This document shows positions 22,708-35,939 of a DNA stretch of 64,000 nucleotides, one piece after another; the first letter of the stretch is position 1; every line of letters starts with the position of its first letter. The position numbers and the translations under genes were made by a program. The stretch is from positions 248,001-312,000 of the forward strand of contig VWZF01002690.1 in NCBI GenBank assembly GCA_013396755.1. The letters are read 5' to 3'. Origin of the DNA: Sclerurus mexicanus. Lineage: Eukaryota; Chordata; Aves; Passeriformes; Furnariidae. The notes beneath the pieces were generated by a model that saw nothing but the letters and a program-made list of their open reading frames with translations, was not told the origin of the DNA and did not search any database.

Positions 22708-24216
22708 CAACGCAAAACATTTTAGTGTGAGGAAAATAAGATTAAATTTTATCATATGAGGTTTATTTCTTTCCTGTTAATGTTTTATTGTCTGAAAGAC
22801 GTTTGTATTGCAGAATATCCAAAGTAAAATCTGTCTGACTCATTCCAGGTTTCAAAACTCCATATGCTGAAATATAGCAACATGCCTTTTTAATGGATGG
22901 AGAACACACAGACCTGTACAAAACAACCTCTCTGATAGACAACATCAATGAAAATTTTAAAGAAGTTAATGAAGTTTAGGATGACAATATCAGTTAATAT
23001 ATAATTACAAACTGTAGAAACAGAAGGCTTGATACAAGTTTAATTTGTTAGATGTTTTGCAGCCATAGCAAATTTACTAAACTGAGTAAATTTGCTTTAA
23101 GTTAAATTAGGCACACATCTTGATTCTTGGTTAAAATTTTTCAGTTCATTCCTCTTAAACTGGTATAAGTAATAATAATAAAAAAGCTGGTACAAGCTGA
23201 AGCCTGCAGCTTATATCCCATTATAAATTGCACTTCAGATTTTCTAAACTAATTGTTAAATTTAGAATTAGCAATTAGCACTGCACAACATTTACCAACA
23301 GAATTAACTGTATCACTTGCTATCAAGATGACATTTCAAGCTCAATTACATTTTCATATGTCCCAGCCTGGTAGCTCTGATGCATTCCAAGAAAATAAAA
23401 CCTAGAAATGGGCCAACGGCAAATTTTTGTGACAAGATTCACAACAGGAACTGGCCTTTTCTCTTTCTGTTTTGGAAAAAGATGCAATCTTATTGGTTAA
23501 AATGCAATTTTATCTGTGCAGTGTGAAATTTTATCACAAGCTGGTGGAAATAAAATGCAAATAGTTACTTTATAAGAGTTCCAACATTTGAGAAATGCAA
23601 GTAGCAACTTCAGAGTTTCCAAGAGTCCTTATTAGCAAGTACATTGGAACCCTTATTAGCAAGTACATGAACATTGCCAGAAGATGCCTTTAGTGTGATA
23701 GAGTATGAATCTAAGAACTTCAAAAGATATTTGCAACAAACAGCCATACCTAAAGAGAAACTCACAGCTGGATTTCATGTTGTGTTTACTTAGTAGAGCC
23801 AACCCTTAGGAAGTTTGCTGTGAAACTGTATAAAGACTAAAATTCAAAGCCACTTACTCATGATAAACCATTCAGAAGCACAGAGCTGAACTAAATTCAT
23901 TTGCTTTCAATGCAGAAGGATGAAAGATCTTAAAGTTGCCATAAGACGAGCCAGTCACACTTTGATGCAATTATGTCTACTTGCTTAATAGGTTCTCAGT
24001 GGAAAAGATCTCTCTATAGTTGCTGTCAAGATCCAGATCCCAATAGTCATCATAGATGTGACACCACTTTACCCCTTTAAGATGACTTTTGGGACAAGGT
24101 ACAACATAGAAGCGTTTGATGTCAGTCTGTAAAAAGAGCAGAACTGTAGCTTAAACAAAGAATGGATATAAAATTCCATTTTTCTTTGAATGAGAAGTTG
24201 GAGGCATTTGAGATTA
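22708..24216. other. Unique AT-rich non-coding DNA
   Basis: No gene recognised. It contains the short tandem duplication at 23627-23674. The remainder is unique. Confidence 0.5.
23627..23674. repeat. 24-bp tandem duplication, two copies
   Basis: CCTTATTAGCAAGTACAT occurs perfectly at 23627-23644 and again at 23651-23668, a 24-base period. The last six bases of the two units differ (TGGAAC versus GAACAT). A recent small duplication is the simplest explanation. Confidence 0.9.
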
Positions 24217-25783
24217 TCACAGAATCAGAGAATTGTTAGAGTTGGAAGGGACCTCTGGAGATTATCCAATCCAACAATCCTGCCAAGGCAAGTTCATCTG
24301 AAGCAGGGGACACAGAAACATGTCCAGGTGGGTTTGGAATGTCTCCAGAGAGGGAGACTACAACCGGCCTGAGCAGCTGTTCCACTTCTCTGCCATCCTC
24401 AATGTAAAGAAGGTCTTCCTTGTGTTGAGGTAGAACTTCTTGTATTTTAGTTTAAGGCCATTGCTCCTCATCCTGTTGCTGGGCACCACTGAACAGCGTC
24501 TGGCACCATCATCTTGGCACTTGCCTTGGAGATGTTTATGTGTATTGATGAGATCCCCTCTCAGTCTTCTCTTCTCCAGACTGAACATACCCAGCTCCCG
24601 CAGTCTCTCCTCATCAGAGAGATGCTCCGGATGCCTCATCATCTTTGTGGCCTCTGCTGGACCCCCTCTACTAGCCCCTTGTCTTTCTTGTATTGAGAAG
24701 CCCTAAACTGAACACAGCTCTCCAGAGGAGGCCTCATTAGGGTTGAGTAGGGGAGCACATCACCTCCCTTGACCTACTGGCCACACTGCTCCTGATACAT
24801 CCCAGGATACCGTTGGCCCTTCTGGCTGCAAGGGCACACTGCTGGCTCATAGTCAACTTGTCATTCCATCAAGACTTCCACGTCTTCTCTGCAGAACTGC
24901 TCTCAGGTAGGTCACCCCTCCACCTATACTGTTACCTAGTTTTGGTCCTTCCCAGGTGCAGGACAACACACTGGGCCTTGTTGAACCTCATTAGATTTCT
25001 CTGTGCCCAATTCTCCAGCCTGTCAAGGTCCTGAATGCTGAATGGCAGCAGAGTCTTCAGGTGTGTCAGCCACTTCTCCCAGTTCTGGATCATCAGCAAA
25101 CTTGCTGAGGTTACCTCCTATCCTTTCATCCAGTGCTGATCTCTGAGGAACACCACTGACTACAGGCCTCCAACTGGATCCAACTCAGCAGATCATGACC
25201 CTCAGAGCTCTGCCATTCAGCCAGTTCTTGATCCACCTTACTGGTCATTCATCTAACCCACATTTCCTGAGCTTACCTACAAGGATGTTGTGGGAGACAG
25301 TGTCAAAAGCCTTGCAGAAGTCGAGGTGGATAACATCCTCTACTCTCTACTCATTGACCCATTCTGCCATGTCATCACAGAAAGTATTAGATTGGTCCAG
25401 CATGATTTCCCCTTGGTGAATCCATGTTGTCTACTCCTGAGGTCCTTTTCTTTTGCATGCTTGGTGATGACATCCAGAAGGAGGTGTTCCATCTCTTTTT
25501 TCAGGGATGGAGGTGATGCTGACTGGTCGGGGTTTTCCCAGGTCTTCCTTCTTGTTCTTCTTGAAGGTGAGAGTAAGATTTGTTTTCCCTCCAGTCATTG
25601 GGCACCATTTCCATTCTCCAGGATAAGGTGGTGGAGAGTGGCATAGCAGTAACATCTGCCAGCTCCCTCTGCACCTGTGGCGCATCCCATCAAGGTTCAT
25701 GGATTTATGGGTGTTAAGTGTGCTGAGCTGTTCTTTAACCCAACCCTCTATGACCAATGGGAAATCGTCCTTTCTCCAGCTTT
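24217..25783 (-). mobile_element. CR1 LINE, longest copy: reverse-transcriptase domain to 3' end (minus strand)
   Basis: About 1.57 kb, with the 3' tail at the low-coordinate end (ATCACAGAATCAGAGAATTG, GAGTTGGAAGGGACCTCTGG). Read on the minus strand from high to low coordinates, it first encodes the RT palm approach (25431-25757: HKSMNLDGM, FKKNKKEDLGKPRPVSITSI). LDFCKAFDTVSHNIL (25281-25325) comes next, then the catalytic box FADD (25089-25100) in KFADDPELGEVA, and last the C-terminal block ERLRELGMFSLEKRRLRGDL (within 24358-24642). CR1 ORF2 is an endonuclease-RT protein of roughly 900+ residues, and the endonuclease half is absent through 5' truncation. Stops and frameshifts break the frame, so it is a pseudogene-like remnant. 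Class C tail. Confidence 0.96.
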
Positions 25784-27480
25784 CTTCTCTTACTTCTGAG
25801 TTCTGAGTTTACTGAGAGCCAACGTAATTTTTATTCTAAATTCCTTGGAGATAAAGGACAAATCTTGTCCTAGGACTTACGTTTCTTTTTCATCCTCTAA
25901 TATCCTTCTCCTTCTCTTGGTTATATCAAGCAAGTCCCAATGCCTGTGCCTCTAAACCAGACACTCTTCAATACCTCCATTTTCCTCAACTCCAGAACCC
26001 CACTGAAAAAGAAATCTCTGCCTTCAAAGTTTTGATATTCTTTTCCAAATCCTTTGCGGACTTACAAAACCTACTCTCTCAAAATGAAAAGAAGCTGTAT
26101 GACCTTATGGATAACATCTTTTCCCTTTCTCCTCATTATTTGTTCTTGCACCTTTGACCCAGGACTTTTCCAGGATATGAACTTTTGGAGCACATTTTCA
26201 GAAAAAGGGATGGGATGTAGTTTTCTAACATTCAATCACTTGAGAGTACCCAAATGTCATGTGTGCACTCCAAAGCATAATCCACTTTTTCTAGTTCTGA
26301 ATTCCAGAACTACTGATGGCACTTCACATATGATGTGCTATTTTCATATTAAAGGTTTATTCAGGAGAAATGTTCTCTACGGTGTGTTCAAAATTTATTT
26401 CCATTTTTTTGCCATTGTGTAACACAAGCTTTCTCTCCTGTATTAAAGCAGTAAATGAATGATGCATGAAACACAATAAAAAACTCATTTACTGTTATTC
26501 TGAAATGTCTTCTGAAGCATTGTTGAGTTACATCTGGTTCTCTTGAACCATTTTTAACTTGACCAGATGAAGAAGCTTGGCATGACAACCTTTGGAAGGT
26601 TATGTCATCCAGCTTCAGGTGTCTGCAGTGTAAGTATCCAAACCCTAGCTGATTTCCTTAGCCTGACTTTGTGGTTATAGAGAAAAATAGACATCATTAC
26701 AATGCAGTTTGTCTGTAGCAGTACATTAGAGGAGATGAATCATGCACTGCAAACAACTATATATATTACTTTTTTTTTTTTGGATGTAAAGTGAATTGAG
26801 GATAATTGTCCCAAGAAGCCTACAATTAGTCTGACAAATCCCTCCAAAGAATGTTAAAAGAATGATCTTACCTAAGAGGAGCATTGTTTCAAAGAGGAAA
26901 AGAGAAGACCAGTCAGGTGTTGCATCTAGACAACACTCACAATTATTTAGGGAGCAAAATGCATACAAGAAGTTGCAATTTTTGAAGGCCATCAGAGGTC
27001 TTCTTTTTCTGTTTTCCTGAAATCCTAAATAGTTACTAAAGTTAGGGGTTTAGTTTCTTAGAATCATTACACAGATAAAGAAGACAAACAGGCTGTTTCA
27101 GACAGGGGTTTTGGGCCAGGACTTTGGTATAAAACAGAAACCTGGATAAGCAGGAGCTGTCTTCGGAAGCCCTTCTCTGTTGACTGTATGACAGATATTT
27201 TGGCATAATTTGACAACTGGTTTAAATTAAATATCTTATCTGCAGACCTGAATCTCACTCCTAAAGTGGGTGGTCCAAACACCCCACCGGTTTTGCCATG
27301 AGTACAGGCTGTTATTACTAGGGCTTTTCCATCCAGGAATCATTTACCCATTCATAGTCTTATTTTAATCTCTCAGAGTATGGACCATACTTTGTCAAAG
27401 TCAGGCTCTCTAGGAGGGAAGGCATCTGTGTCTCTACATACTGCACAATGCTACAATTCCCTGCACATTCTAGGGCAGCT
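25784..27480. other. Unique AT-rich non-coding DNA
   Basis: No repeat or gene recognised. The 122-codon frame at 26054-26422 has no known domain. Confidence 0.5.
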
Positions 27481-27523
27481 ATTCTTCTTCTTATTATTAA
27501 TTATTATTAATATTATTATTATT
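27481..27523. repeat. Imperfect ATT/TTC trinucleotide microsatellite
   Basis: It opens with TTCTTCTTC and continues as ATT repeats interrupted twice by extra A (TTAATT, TTAATATT). Likely length-polymorphic. Confidence 0.9.
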
Positions 27524-29558
27524 GCTCCTGTGTAGTTTTTATTCTATAAGGATGAAAGCCAAAGCTTCTATGGAGGCCTTGCACACAAAGAATGGTTCAG
27601 CCCTGCCATGTGGTAGATGTGATGCAGACAATGGAGAGAACTGACAGCATTCTACTATAAATGTAGGTGAAACCCAATGAAGTTTGTTGTAAAGCTACTT
27701 GCTTGCTCTTCTACACAATACACATCAGAAATTTCAGCCTATCATCACAACCAGCCAGTAAATTCTATTTGAATATTGAGATTTTGTCAGAATATTTTTA
27801 AGACTTCAGAACTGCAAGCAGCAAAGAGTCTAACACATCTGTAGGGAAGATGTGCCGGTTAATTACACTCTGAGTATCTTATTTCTACCTCTGAATTTGT
27901 CAAGCTTCATCTTCTATTGCCTGGATCTTGTTATATATTTTTCTGCTAAATTGAAGAGTCAATGAATATCAGAAATTCTTCCCTCTGCAAGTATTAGACT
28001 CTGATCAAGTCAGTTAACTTCCCCTTATTAAGTTAAATAGCTTGAGATTCTCTCTCTTTAATTACTGTACAGGCTCAGAGTTTGCACTAAGCACCTGTTA
28101 CAGCAATTCAAATCAGTGAAAATCCCTGCAAAAATATGAACCTGCATACTGCAAAAATAAAGCAGAATAAGAATAAATGAAATCTTTCCTGACAATCCAT
28201 CCTCTCTTATCAGAAGAGATGAAAGAGAAAATGTATGTCACACAATGGAAACCACAACGGTGACAATAAATGACATGGGGAAGTTTACAGTATATGCAAA
28301 ATAAGAAAAGGAGAGTCAAAATTACAGGCAGACAACACAGAAAAAACAATAGTGTTTTCTATTCATGAATATTTCCTTCCTACTTAAGACACAATTCTAC
28401 ATCAATGAGCAAAATTTCTTGAGAATTGTGTGTTTCTTAGAAGTAAAATTACAAGATATTGGTGTGCAGAAAGGAAAAATACAACATTGAGAGAAATTTT
28501 AATAAGTGAGGTTTTTTCAATTTGATATCCAGTAAACACACTGAAGAAAAAGTAAAGGTGAAAATACTGGGATGATTCAATGAACTCCAAGTTTGTTGGG
28601 TCCTCAAGATCTTCTCATGGATAGATAGATGAAGCCAACAATCGTAAAATTAGTGCCCTAACTCTAGTGAAATGGAACATGTCCCTGAGTTATTCAAGCT
28701 AGAACAGGTAAAGAGATGGAAATATGTAGCTACTGTTGTCTTGGTACAATTAATCATATTTTTCACAGCCTTGATTTACAGAGCAGCAATATATTTTCTG
28801 AAAATCCTAAAATCAGTCCAGATAGTTTTTATTTATCATCAGTTAAACCTTGCTATGGGATGAATATTTCAATTACGTGTTTTAAATTGAGTTTCATAAG
28901 TGATTTTTTTTTCCAATTTGTGTCCATTGTTGTTGGAATGAATCAAGAAGGAGGGTGCCTGAGTTACTCGGAAATACTGCAAGTCAGAAGCAAACAATTT
29001 TATCTGAAGAGCGCACCCGCACAGGGTGGGAACACAAGCTGGAATCTTAGCAGAACGATGGATATCGAGTGCAGGTTTTCCAATGGCTGCATCCAGAGTC
29101 CACAGAAATTAGTGGGAATCTTTGGTTTGGGGGTTTGACAATTGGAAATGGCCAAACTAAGCCCAAACATCTACGTTCAGTTATTGTCTTATATCTTACA
29201 AATCAGAATTTACAACACAATGAGTTAGGACATAGCAAATGACTCAAAATCCCTCAAAATTCTGAGCCAGTTGAATTTTGGCATTCACCATCAGCATAGC
29301 ACTCCTTGACAGAGTGTTTCAGTGGCTTAGTGTATGTTTGGATCAATAGCAAACCCCACATTTTAACCTGGATAACATGTTGGCATTATGGTAATGAGCC
29401 TCTACGAGCATCTGGGCAGTGATTTGGCTCGTGGAAAGGGAAGGTTGGTAGTGAGCAGCCTCACATGGCTGACCTCGTTTTGACATGCACATTACAAGCC
29501 ATCATCAAATTTGACTGTAACTACGTGCCAGGGCTCCCAACAAGCTGTTTTGAGGTTG
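27524..29558. other. Unique AT-rich non-coding DNA
   Basis: Nothing recognised. Frames at 28672-28863 and 28716-29138 overlap each other and carry no known domain. Confidence 0.5.
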
Positions 29559-29580
29559 TTCATTTTGAGTCCAAAATGAA
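29559..29580. repeat. Perfect short hairpin, 9-bp arms
   Basis: TTCATTTTG (29559-29567) and CAAAATGAA (29572-29580) pair perfectly around AGTC. It lies just downstream of a less AT-rich unique stretch (about 29390-29550) that no repeat explains. Function unknown. A chance occurrence is plausible. Confidence 0.7.
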
Positions 29581-30654
29581 TAATTTTAGTAAGGCTCATT
29601 CCTAGACTATTACATGTTTTCAAGCCACTAACATGATTTGTAGGAAATTTAAAACTGCACAGTTAATCACACACACTGGGCTTCCTCCACTATGTAAAGG
29701 AGAGTGATTTGTCAAGAGAGAAGATTTTGGACAAGGTTTGAAAGAAAGTTGCTGGTGGTCAGAAGACAGACTTACAGGGTTTCATTGATTCATTCTGTGT
29801 CAGTATTTGATTTAAGCCTTTTCTACATCAAAAACTGATCAGCAAAAACTTTAACATCTGGATTTAATAATTAAAAATATTTTCAAGACTGTTCTTTGTT
29901 TTTTCATCCTTGAGACCTTTTGGTATTGTCCCTGGGTGGGAAGAGCAGAAAGACTAACTCTTGAAACTGCTGTCGGAAAAAAGTAGGAATCTAGATAACG
30001 AACCTAAAAGCTCTTTCTAGATGTTTTGTGAATGGAAAAAACCACACAGATGTGTGATTTACCTTTGATAGAAGAATGAGAGTGTGGCTTTACAGAAATT
30101 TTCAAGAAGATTGGAAGAAATCTGAGGCACAGTAGGAGGCACAGTAGACTGTCTTAAAAAAAAAAATCAGTATTCACCTCATTGCATTTTATTTAGCAAT
30201 GCAAGATAAATTGTGTTCAGTTTAAACTTTATGAAGCTGCTTCTTCAGTTTGGACTGGGATAGAATGGACTGATTCCAGGGGCCACTATAAGAAGATGGT
30301 GTTTATTTTATTATATGAATATATAACACTAGGCTTCTCAAATAGATGTGAATGTATGGGCAAATGAAACAAACTCAAAAGATCACATTTGACTTCAGAT
30401 CTAGACTTTAAATGTTGAAAATAGAGAAGTAATTCCATTAGGTATGTTTTCCTCCCATTCAGGGGAGAAATAGTCAGCAGAGACAGTTCATCTTATGTGG
30501 GTGCAATAACATTTTAGATACCCATAGTGGGATGAGAAGTGGATATCTAAAAGCAGAATCTTCATCTCACATTGAATCTTAATCAAAAGTTTGCACAAAA
30601 CAGATTGCATTACTTGCCTTAGTGTTTTTGCAGTGTACACAGACATGATGATAT
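29581..30654. other. Unique AT-rich non-coding DNA
   Basis: Nothing recognised. An A-run lies near 30156-30167. Confidence 0.5.
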
Positions 30655-30690
30655 TTATTATTATTATTATTGATGATAATAATAATAATG
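30655..30690. repeat. Inverted TTA/TAA microsatellite (hairpin-forming)
   Basis: ATTATTATTATT (30660-30671) is followed by the 6-base spacer GATGAT and then its reverse complement AATAATAATAAT (30678-30689). A simple repeat that switches strand sense in the middle forms a hairpin, unlike an ordinary microsatellite. Confidence 0.9.
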
Positions 30691-33600
30691 CTCATGCACG
30701 TTGTTAAATTGGGGAACAGGAGATGTGTCTACCATGTAAAAATTATTTGTAGGCTGTTATCAAACAAGTTTACCCTTGACACAGAGCTAAGTTCAGTTCT
30801 TCTATTCAAAATACTGTCTAGACTATCATGTTTCCATTCAGTTGCTATGCTAAACCTAAAGTACATAGATTTTAGGGCTATTCTTGCCACTGATTTGATT
30901 TTCAGGTTTGGGTCTATCCTACACCTATATCTTATGCCTACCATACGTCCATGACCCCAAGTGCACAAAGACCCTCAGCAATAAAAATTATTATTAATAA
31001 CAATAGGCAGAGAAGAGGTTAGCATGAAGCTGTGTTGCATTGGTGTCCAAAGTTTCAGCTTAAAAGAGAATAAATTTCCTATATAATAAGCCGTATTAGC
31101 AACAAAAACAAATATATCAAGTAAATATCTCAGTCATAGATCACGGCTGAACTATGATAATGTAGAGTTGAGAAAATGTGGTATAGTCTGCTTAAAAATC
31201 TGGCCATGCTGCTGTGCACTCGCAAGTATCTCAAGCAGGAAATGATGGAAAGCTCCACTGATCTCAAATAACTCAATTGTTTTTCCTTTTCTAATCAAAT
31301 ATCTTCATAGTGAGGGACCAGAAATGCATCATTCAGCATGCAATGTAGTTGTGAAAGCGTGAAATATGACACTTCACTGTTAATGCAATATTAAAGATTA
31401 AAAATGTTTATTACCTGTTATTCTTCTCTTAATTGTTTTGTGTAGAGAAAAATAGAAGTTGCTGCCTTAATGCATAAAAAAATCACAATGCGCATTCATA
31501 GTGGAGAGCAAAGTGCTGGGGCTATGAAAATTATGTAAATGATGAATTCCAGTGAAAGAACTTTCAAACCCTTAGGGTCTTCAAACAGCATTAATTCAAG
31601 AAATTAGAGACAAAATTTAACTTTTTCATGCTAATAATGATTTCATAAGGAAAAACTCGTTAGTAAAGGTGACAAATATGAAGTTCTATTGAACATTTAA
31701 ATTCAGGAATCTTAGCATGCGCCCCTGGGATATATTTACACAGCCAATGACTCTGATGTTATTAAGTAATTTATTTGAGAAAGTCTCCATTCATGAGTTT
31801 ACATAAGAACAATATCAGGTTTACAAAGGCTTGTGTTGTCAGTTTAGCAAATACCTAATTCACAATGACTTTTGCTTAAGATTTTCATTAGGTTGTTCAA
31901 TATTGTTTGATCATTTAATGTCAGATCATAATTTCCCCTATATGAAAAGAGGAAATTAAAAGGAGAAATAAATTAAAAAGAGCAAACTAAACTTAAATTT
32001 AAATCAGCTTTGCCACTAAAAGAGGAGAGTGGTGTAAGCACTTGTGATTATACTTTGCTTGGGGATAAACTATCCACATCTGGCAACTTAAAGTTTTGCT
32101 GCAGTGTATTTCTATGCCAGCAATACCAAAAAATATATTGAAACATCTGAAATGTTGTATATGGTTCAATTGTTCAGGACTGATCTGCCATGTGACAGTA
32201 TCAATTTCTGGCAGCATTAGTTAGGGGGTTCGTCAATTAGATGGGAAACAAACCCATCCTAAATCTCTTGATTTCTATGCCTATTCATCCTGTAATTTAT
32301 GGCCTCCAGCCAGTGTTTCAGGCAATGGGCAAAAATAACTAAAAATGTCAATTCCTACATCAAGGACCAGAGTACATATGACAGTAGTCCAAGATTGGAA
32401 AATAAGGATGGTCAAAATTGTCAACAGAATATTTGTCTTCTTACAGAAAATGCTCGTTCATCAATACAGAACTATTTCCTAGGAAATGAGCCAATCTTAC
32501 TCAACTTTCTAATGAAATACAGGCATGCCTTGAAATCTTCATTGTCTCCTGGCTACATCAATGACCATGACTCCTCAGAGACCTCCCTGGTACCTCAGCT
32601 CCATCACAGGACTATGCTGGAGGAGTCTTGATTCAATAAGTGCTTGAAATAACAGCTGGTTCCTGTTACAACCTGCCTCCAGCACTTTTTGTCCTCCTCA
32701 GGATGGTTCTTGCTCTCTCATCACCATGGTTCCTGCATTCAGGAATCTTTCCACCCTTGTCTCTCCCACTCATTCTGGCTAAAAAGACAACACATCAGCC
32801 TTTGTGCTTCCATGGTGGAGATCCAATCTGTGCTCCAAGGCTTGTCTCTGTCCCTTCCAATATACTTCATTGCACATGTCCTAAGACGGCAGAATCTTAA
32901 AGAACAACCTGCCCTTGTGTTAAACATTTTGCTCTGCAGCAGCAGGAAACCCTGGCCTACACCTAACCTGAGGCCAAAAAGAAAACAATATTCAAATAAA
33001 AGCCCACATTACAGCAATTACTAAATTGTGTCACATTTGACTCAAGTATGAGCTGCCTGGAGTGTCTGATTCAGACACAAAAAGGTAAAAGTGTTTTTCC
33101 TGGCAACATCTCCCATGAGAAATGAAAATACGACTTACAAATAAAACATGCAGAATTATACAATTACTATCTTGACCGTAACCTATCTTTTCAGTAACCT
33201 AGATGATTATTTAATCTTTAACTTCTGTTTTTAGCTGAATACATATATAATGAGAGTGAACAAGAACGGGCAGGCAAGGTGAGATTTGGTCATATTCACT
33301 AACACGAGTCACTCAGATCTAACTGCATTTGTGTGTTCTCTGATGTCTTAAGGACTTCTGAAATGCAGAAGGACTCTGATCTATATAAAAATAAGCTCCA
33401 TTAGTAAGTAAGATAGTCACAGGATAGGAGTGGGAACTGTAAGAGTAATCACAAGGCCTGAAAGGTAATGATATTGGACTTTCCTGCAAGGTGGGAGGTT
33501 TCAAGAGGAAATTAATAGTCCTTATTGGAAATCTGAGAATAGAGGAGATGAGAAATGATACCTAATTAGGCAAGGATTCATAATTAAAGTAAGATGTTCA

Positions 33601-35900
33601 AACTATGAAGTTATTTTACTGGATTGGTCTTAAAGTACAATTTGTCTCAGTAAGGGAGAGAAGGCAGCTAGGGATGATTTCCAGACACAGACATGAGACA
33701 CAAGGAGGGATTTGGCAGCACAATCTTGGAAAGAAAACAAATAAGGGAAAGTGTCTGGAAGTAAGTTAAAATAAAAAGTAGTATATGTAGTGTTTAGAAA
33801 TAGGTTACCATTCACCAAGAAAAATTACCATCCATGTGATTAGTGCTGAAAAATAAAAGCAGAAATCAGGAAACAGAGGCAGAAGAGGTTAATATTTTTT
33901 GTAATAAGAGCCATCCACACATTTAGAGGGGCTGGTTTTATTTTTCCAGGAATACCATTGAAGTTTTCATTATTAAAGCATTAGGTAAAACTGAAGTTTG
34001 CAACACAAATAGAAGTAGGACTGGTTTCGTACAAGTTATAAGAGCACAGGAGGACAGTTTATTCTGCATAATGTCAAGCATGTGGGCACCTACAGGGATG
34101 GCAGAAAGGGGTAAAAACTCATTATTCCTTTCCCTCCTTCAAGACTAAAGGTTGGCTGTTTATGGTACTGGTGGGATGTCTTTAAAAGTCAGTACACATT
34201 TAAAATTGAACCTTTTTAATGGCTCTTTCTAAAATTTCAGTTGGATACTATGCTAGTGGGGGAAGATGCTTCCTTATGTTTATATGCGATCCCATCCTTA
34301 TGCTAGTCCAACTGGACTGTAAAGAGCTACTCCTCAGACTCCAGGTGGTGGGATTGATTTAAGTAGAGGACTTTGAGGCACAATGCCTGACACATCCCTG
34401 TCCACAACAGCTCTTCTACAGAAGTTCCTCGTTGTAAAGACAAAACAAGTGCTGAGAGGACTGAATCCTCGCTGTGAAACTGCTGAAAGTTTTATATAGT
34501 GTTGTTTTTCCATATGACACTGAAACATTCACTGATCATAAGAGAAAGAGGGAGAAGCATAAGTCCTGCTAATGAGATAGAGCCACAGAAAATAGAACAT
34601 GGAGCAATTTGACAGTAAACATGCAATTGGGTCCGAAGGTATCCTGACCTACAGTATCCTTAACTATTCATGGTGCCTAGGTCTGCTTCTGAAGTCTTGC
34701 ATTGACCCCTTGGTGTCATTTGTTCCCAAAATCATATGGGAAAGTTCACCACTCGGGTCCTCATGTTCCCAGAAACAATTAGGCATTTCCTACAGACTCC
34801 ATAGCTGTAGGTTGCTGCAGAAATCCATCTTGACTCCCTATAACCTTGTCCATTTCCTTTTTAAACCACTGCGTATCATCCTCTTGCTTCGGTAACCTCC
34901 TAGTTGAAGGTAGTTGATGAAGAAATAGTATTATAACTGAATCTCTCACAGCAGTAAATTTCACTGTTTCACACAGAAAGCAATCTTAGACAGTTGGAGA
35001 ATTTTGTCAAACTCTGATTTCTTAATAGTTACACGTAGTGTTTCTCTACTGTATGAGAGCAGTCTTGAAAATTGCCCAGGAAGTATTATAGCTAAAGAAA
35101 GATAAAGAAAATGCATTTCTAGTTCCTAAAGATGAGGCAAACAGATGTTATGTAAAATTTCTCTACCTTCAGATGAAACAAAACCCATCAGAAACACAAA
35201 ACAGGGAAACAGAACTACACGTCCTCTTTCCTAAATAAATGTCCAGTTGCTTAACTGCTGATTAAAAAGCTGAACAGACACAGTCAGGATCATATATCCA
35301 TACTAAGTAACTTGAAATTTAATTTTGATTATATCATACACACCTTTTAAAGTCCTAAAACTGATATAGTTTACCCTTGACCTCTGGAGTTTGTCAAAGT
35401 TTGGCCTTGAAAGATTGCTTCCATTGGAGAGGGCAAGTCATTATATGGTTCAGGGATATTTTTAAAGCTAACTTGATTTTTTCCTTTAGAACTATGGGCA
35501 CATATGCTTATTTCCAGAACATAAAAGAGTAAGACTAATAAGCATGTTTTTTTATTTTCTCAGAAGTCCACCACTCCAGATTTTTACCCCCCCAAAATAT
35601 TCATTGTGCTTCAAAAAAAGAAACAGAACTTCTCTATATACAGCAAACAGATAATATAGGAAAAATTATCCCTCAGACTACCTGATTCTGATACCATTTT
35701 TCCAACAGCCCAATAAAAAGTGCTACTTTAGTGTAAGACTTGAAACAGACCCAAGCCCAGCAAATAATGACCCCTCAATCTGTAGTTCAGTCACTTGGAA
35801 ACCCAAAGTATAAGAAATCATGTTTACCCATTGGACGAAGTCACCAAACATTTTTCAGCAAAACGAATCCAGAATATTTTTAGACCACTTTCCCATAATG
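30691..35900. other. Unique AT-rich non-coding DNA
   Basis: About 5.2 kb with no recognised repeat or gene. Open frames up to 111 codons (32299-32631, 32689-33024) lack domains and lie in mixed frames. A slightly C-richer patch spans about 32580-32960. Confidence 0.5.
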
Positions 35901-35932
35901 GATCAATCAATCAATGGATTGATTGATTGATC
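35901..35932. repeat. Perfect 15-bp palindrome of ATCA/TGAT units
   Basis: GATCAATCAATCAAT (35901-35915) and ATTGATTGATTGATC (35918-35932) are exact reverse complements separated by only GG. The arms are a tetranucleotide microsatellite in opposite senses, so a 32-base cruciform or hairpin is possible. Confidence 0.95.
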
Positions 35933-35939
35933 TGCCTTT

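Noticed and set aside
28672..29138. Overlapping plus-strand ORFs with a hydrophobic segment (63 and 140 codons)
   Set aside because: Two frames compete over the same DNA and neither has a recognised domain.
32299..33024. Cluster of ORFs over 85 codons in a C-richer patch
   Set aside because: Different frames, no domains, no shared repeat; likely composition-driven.
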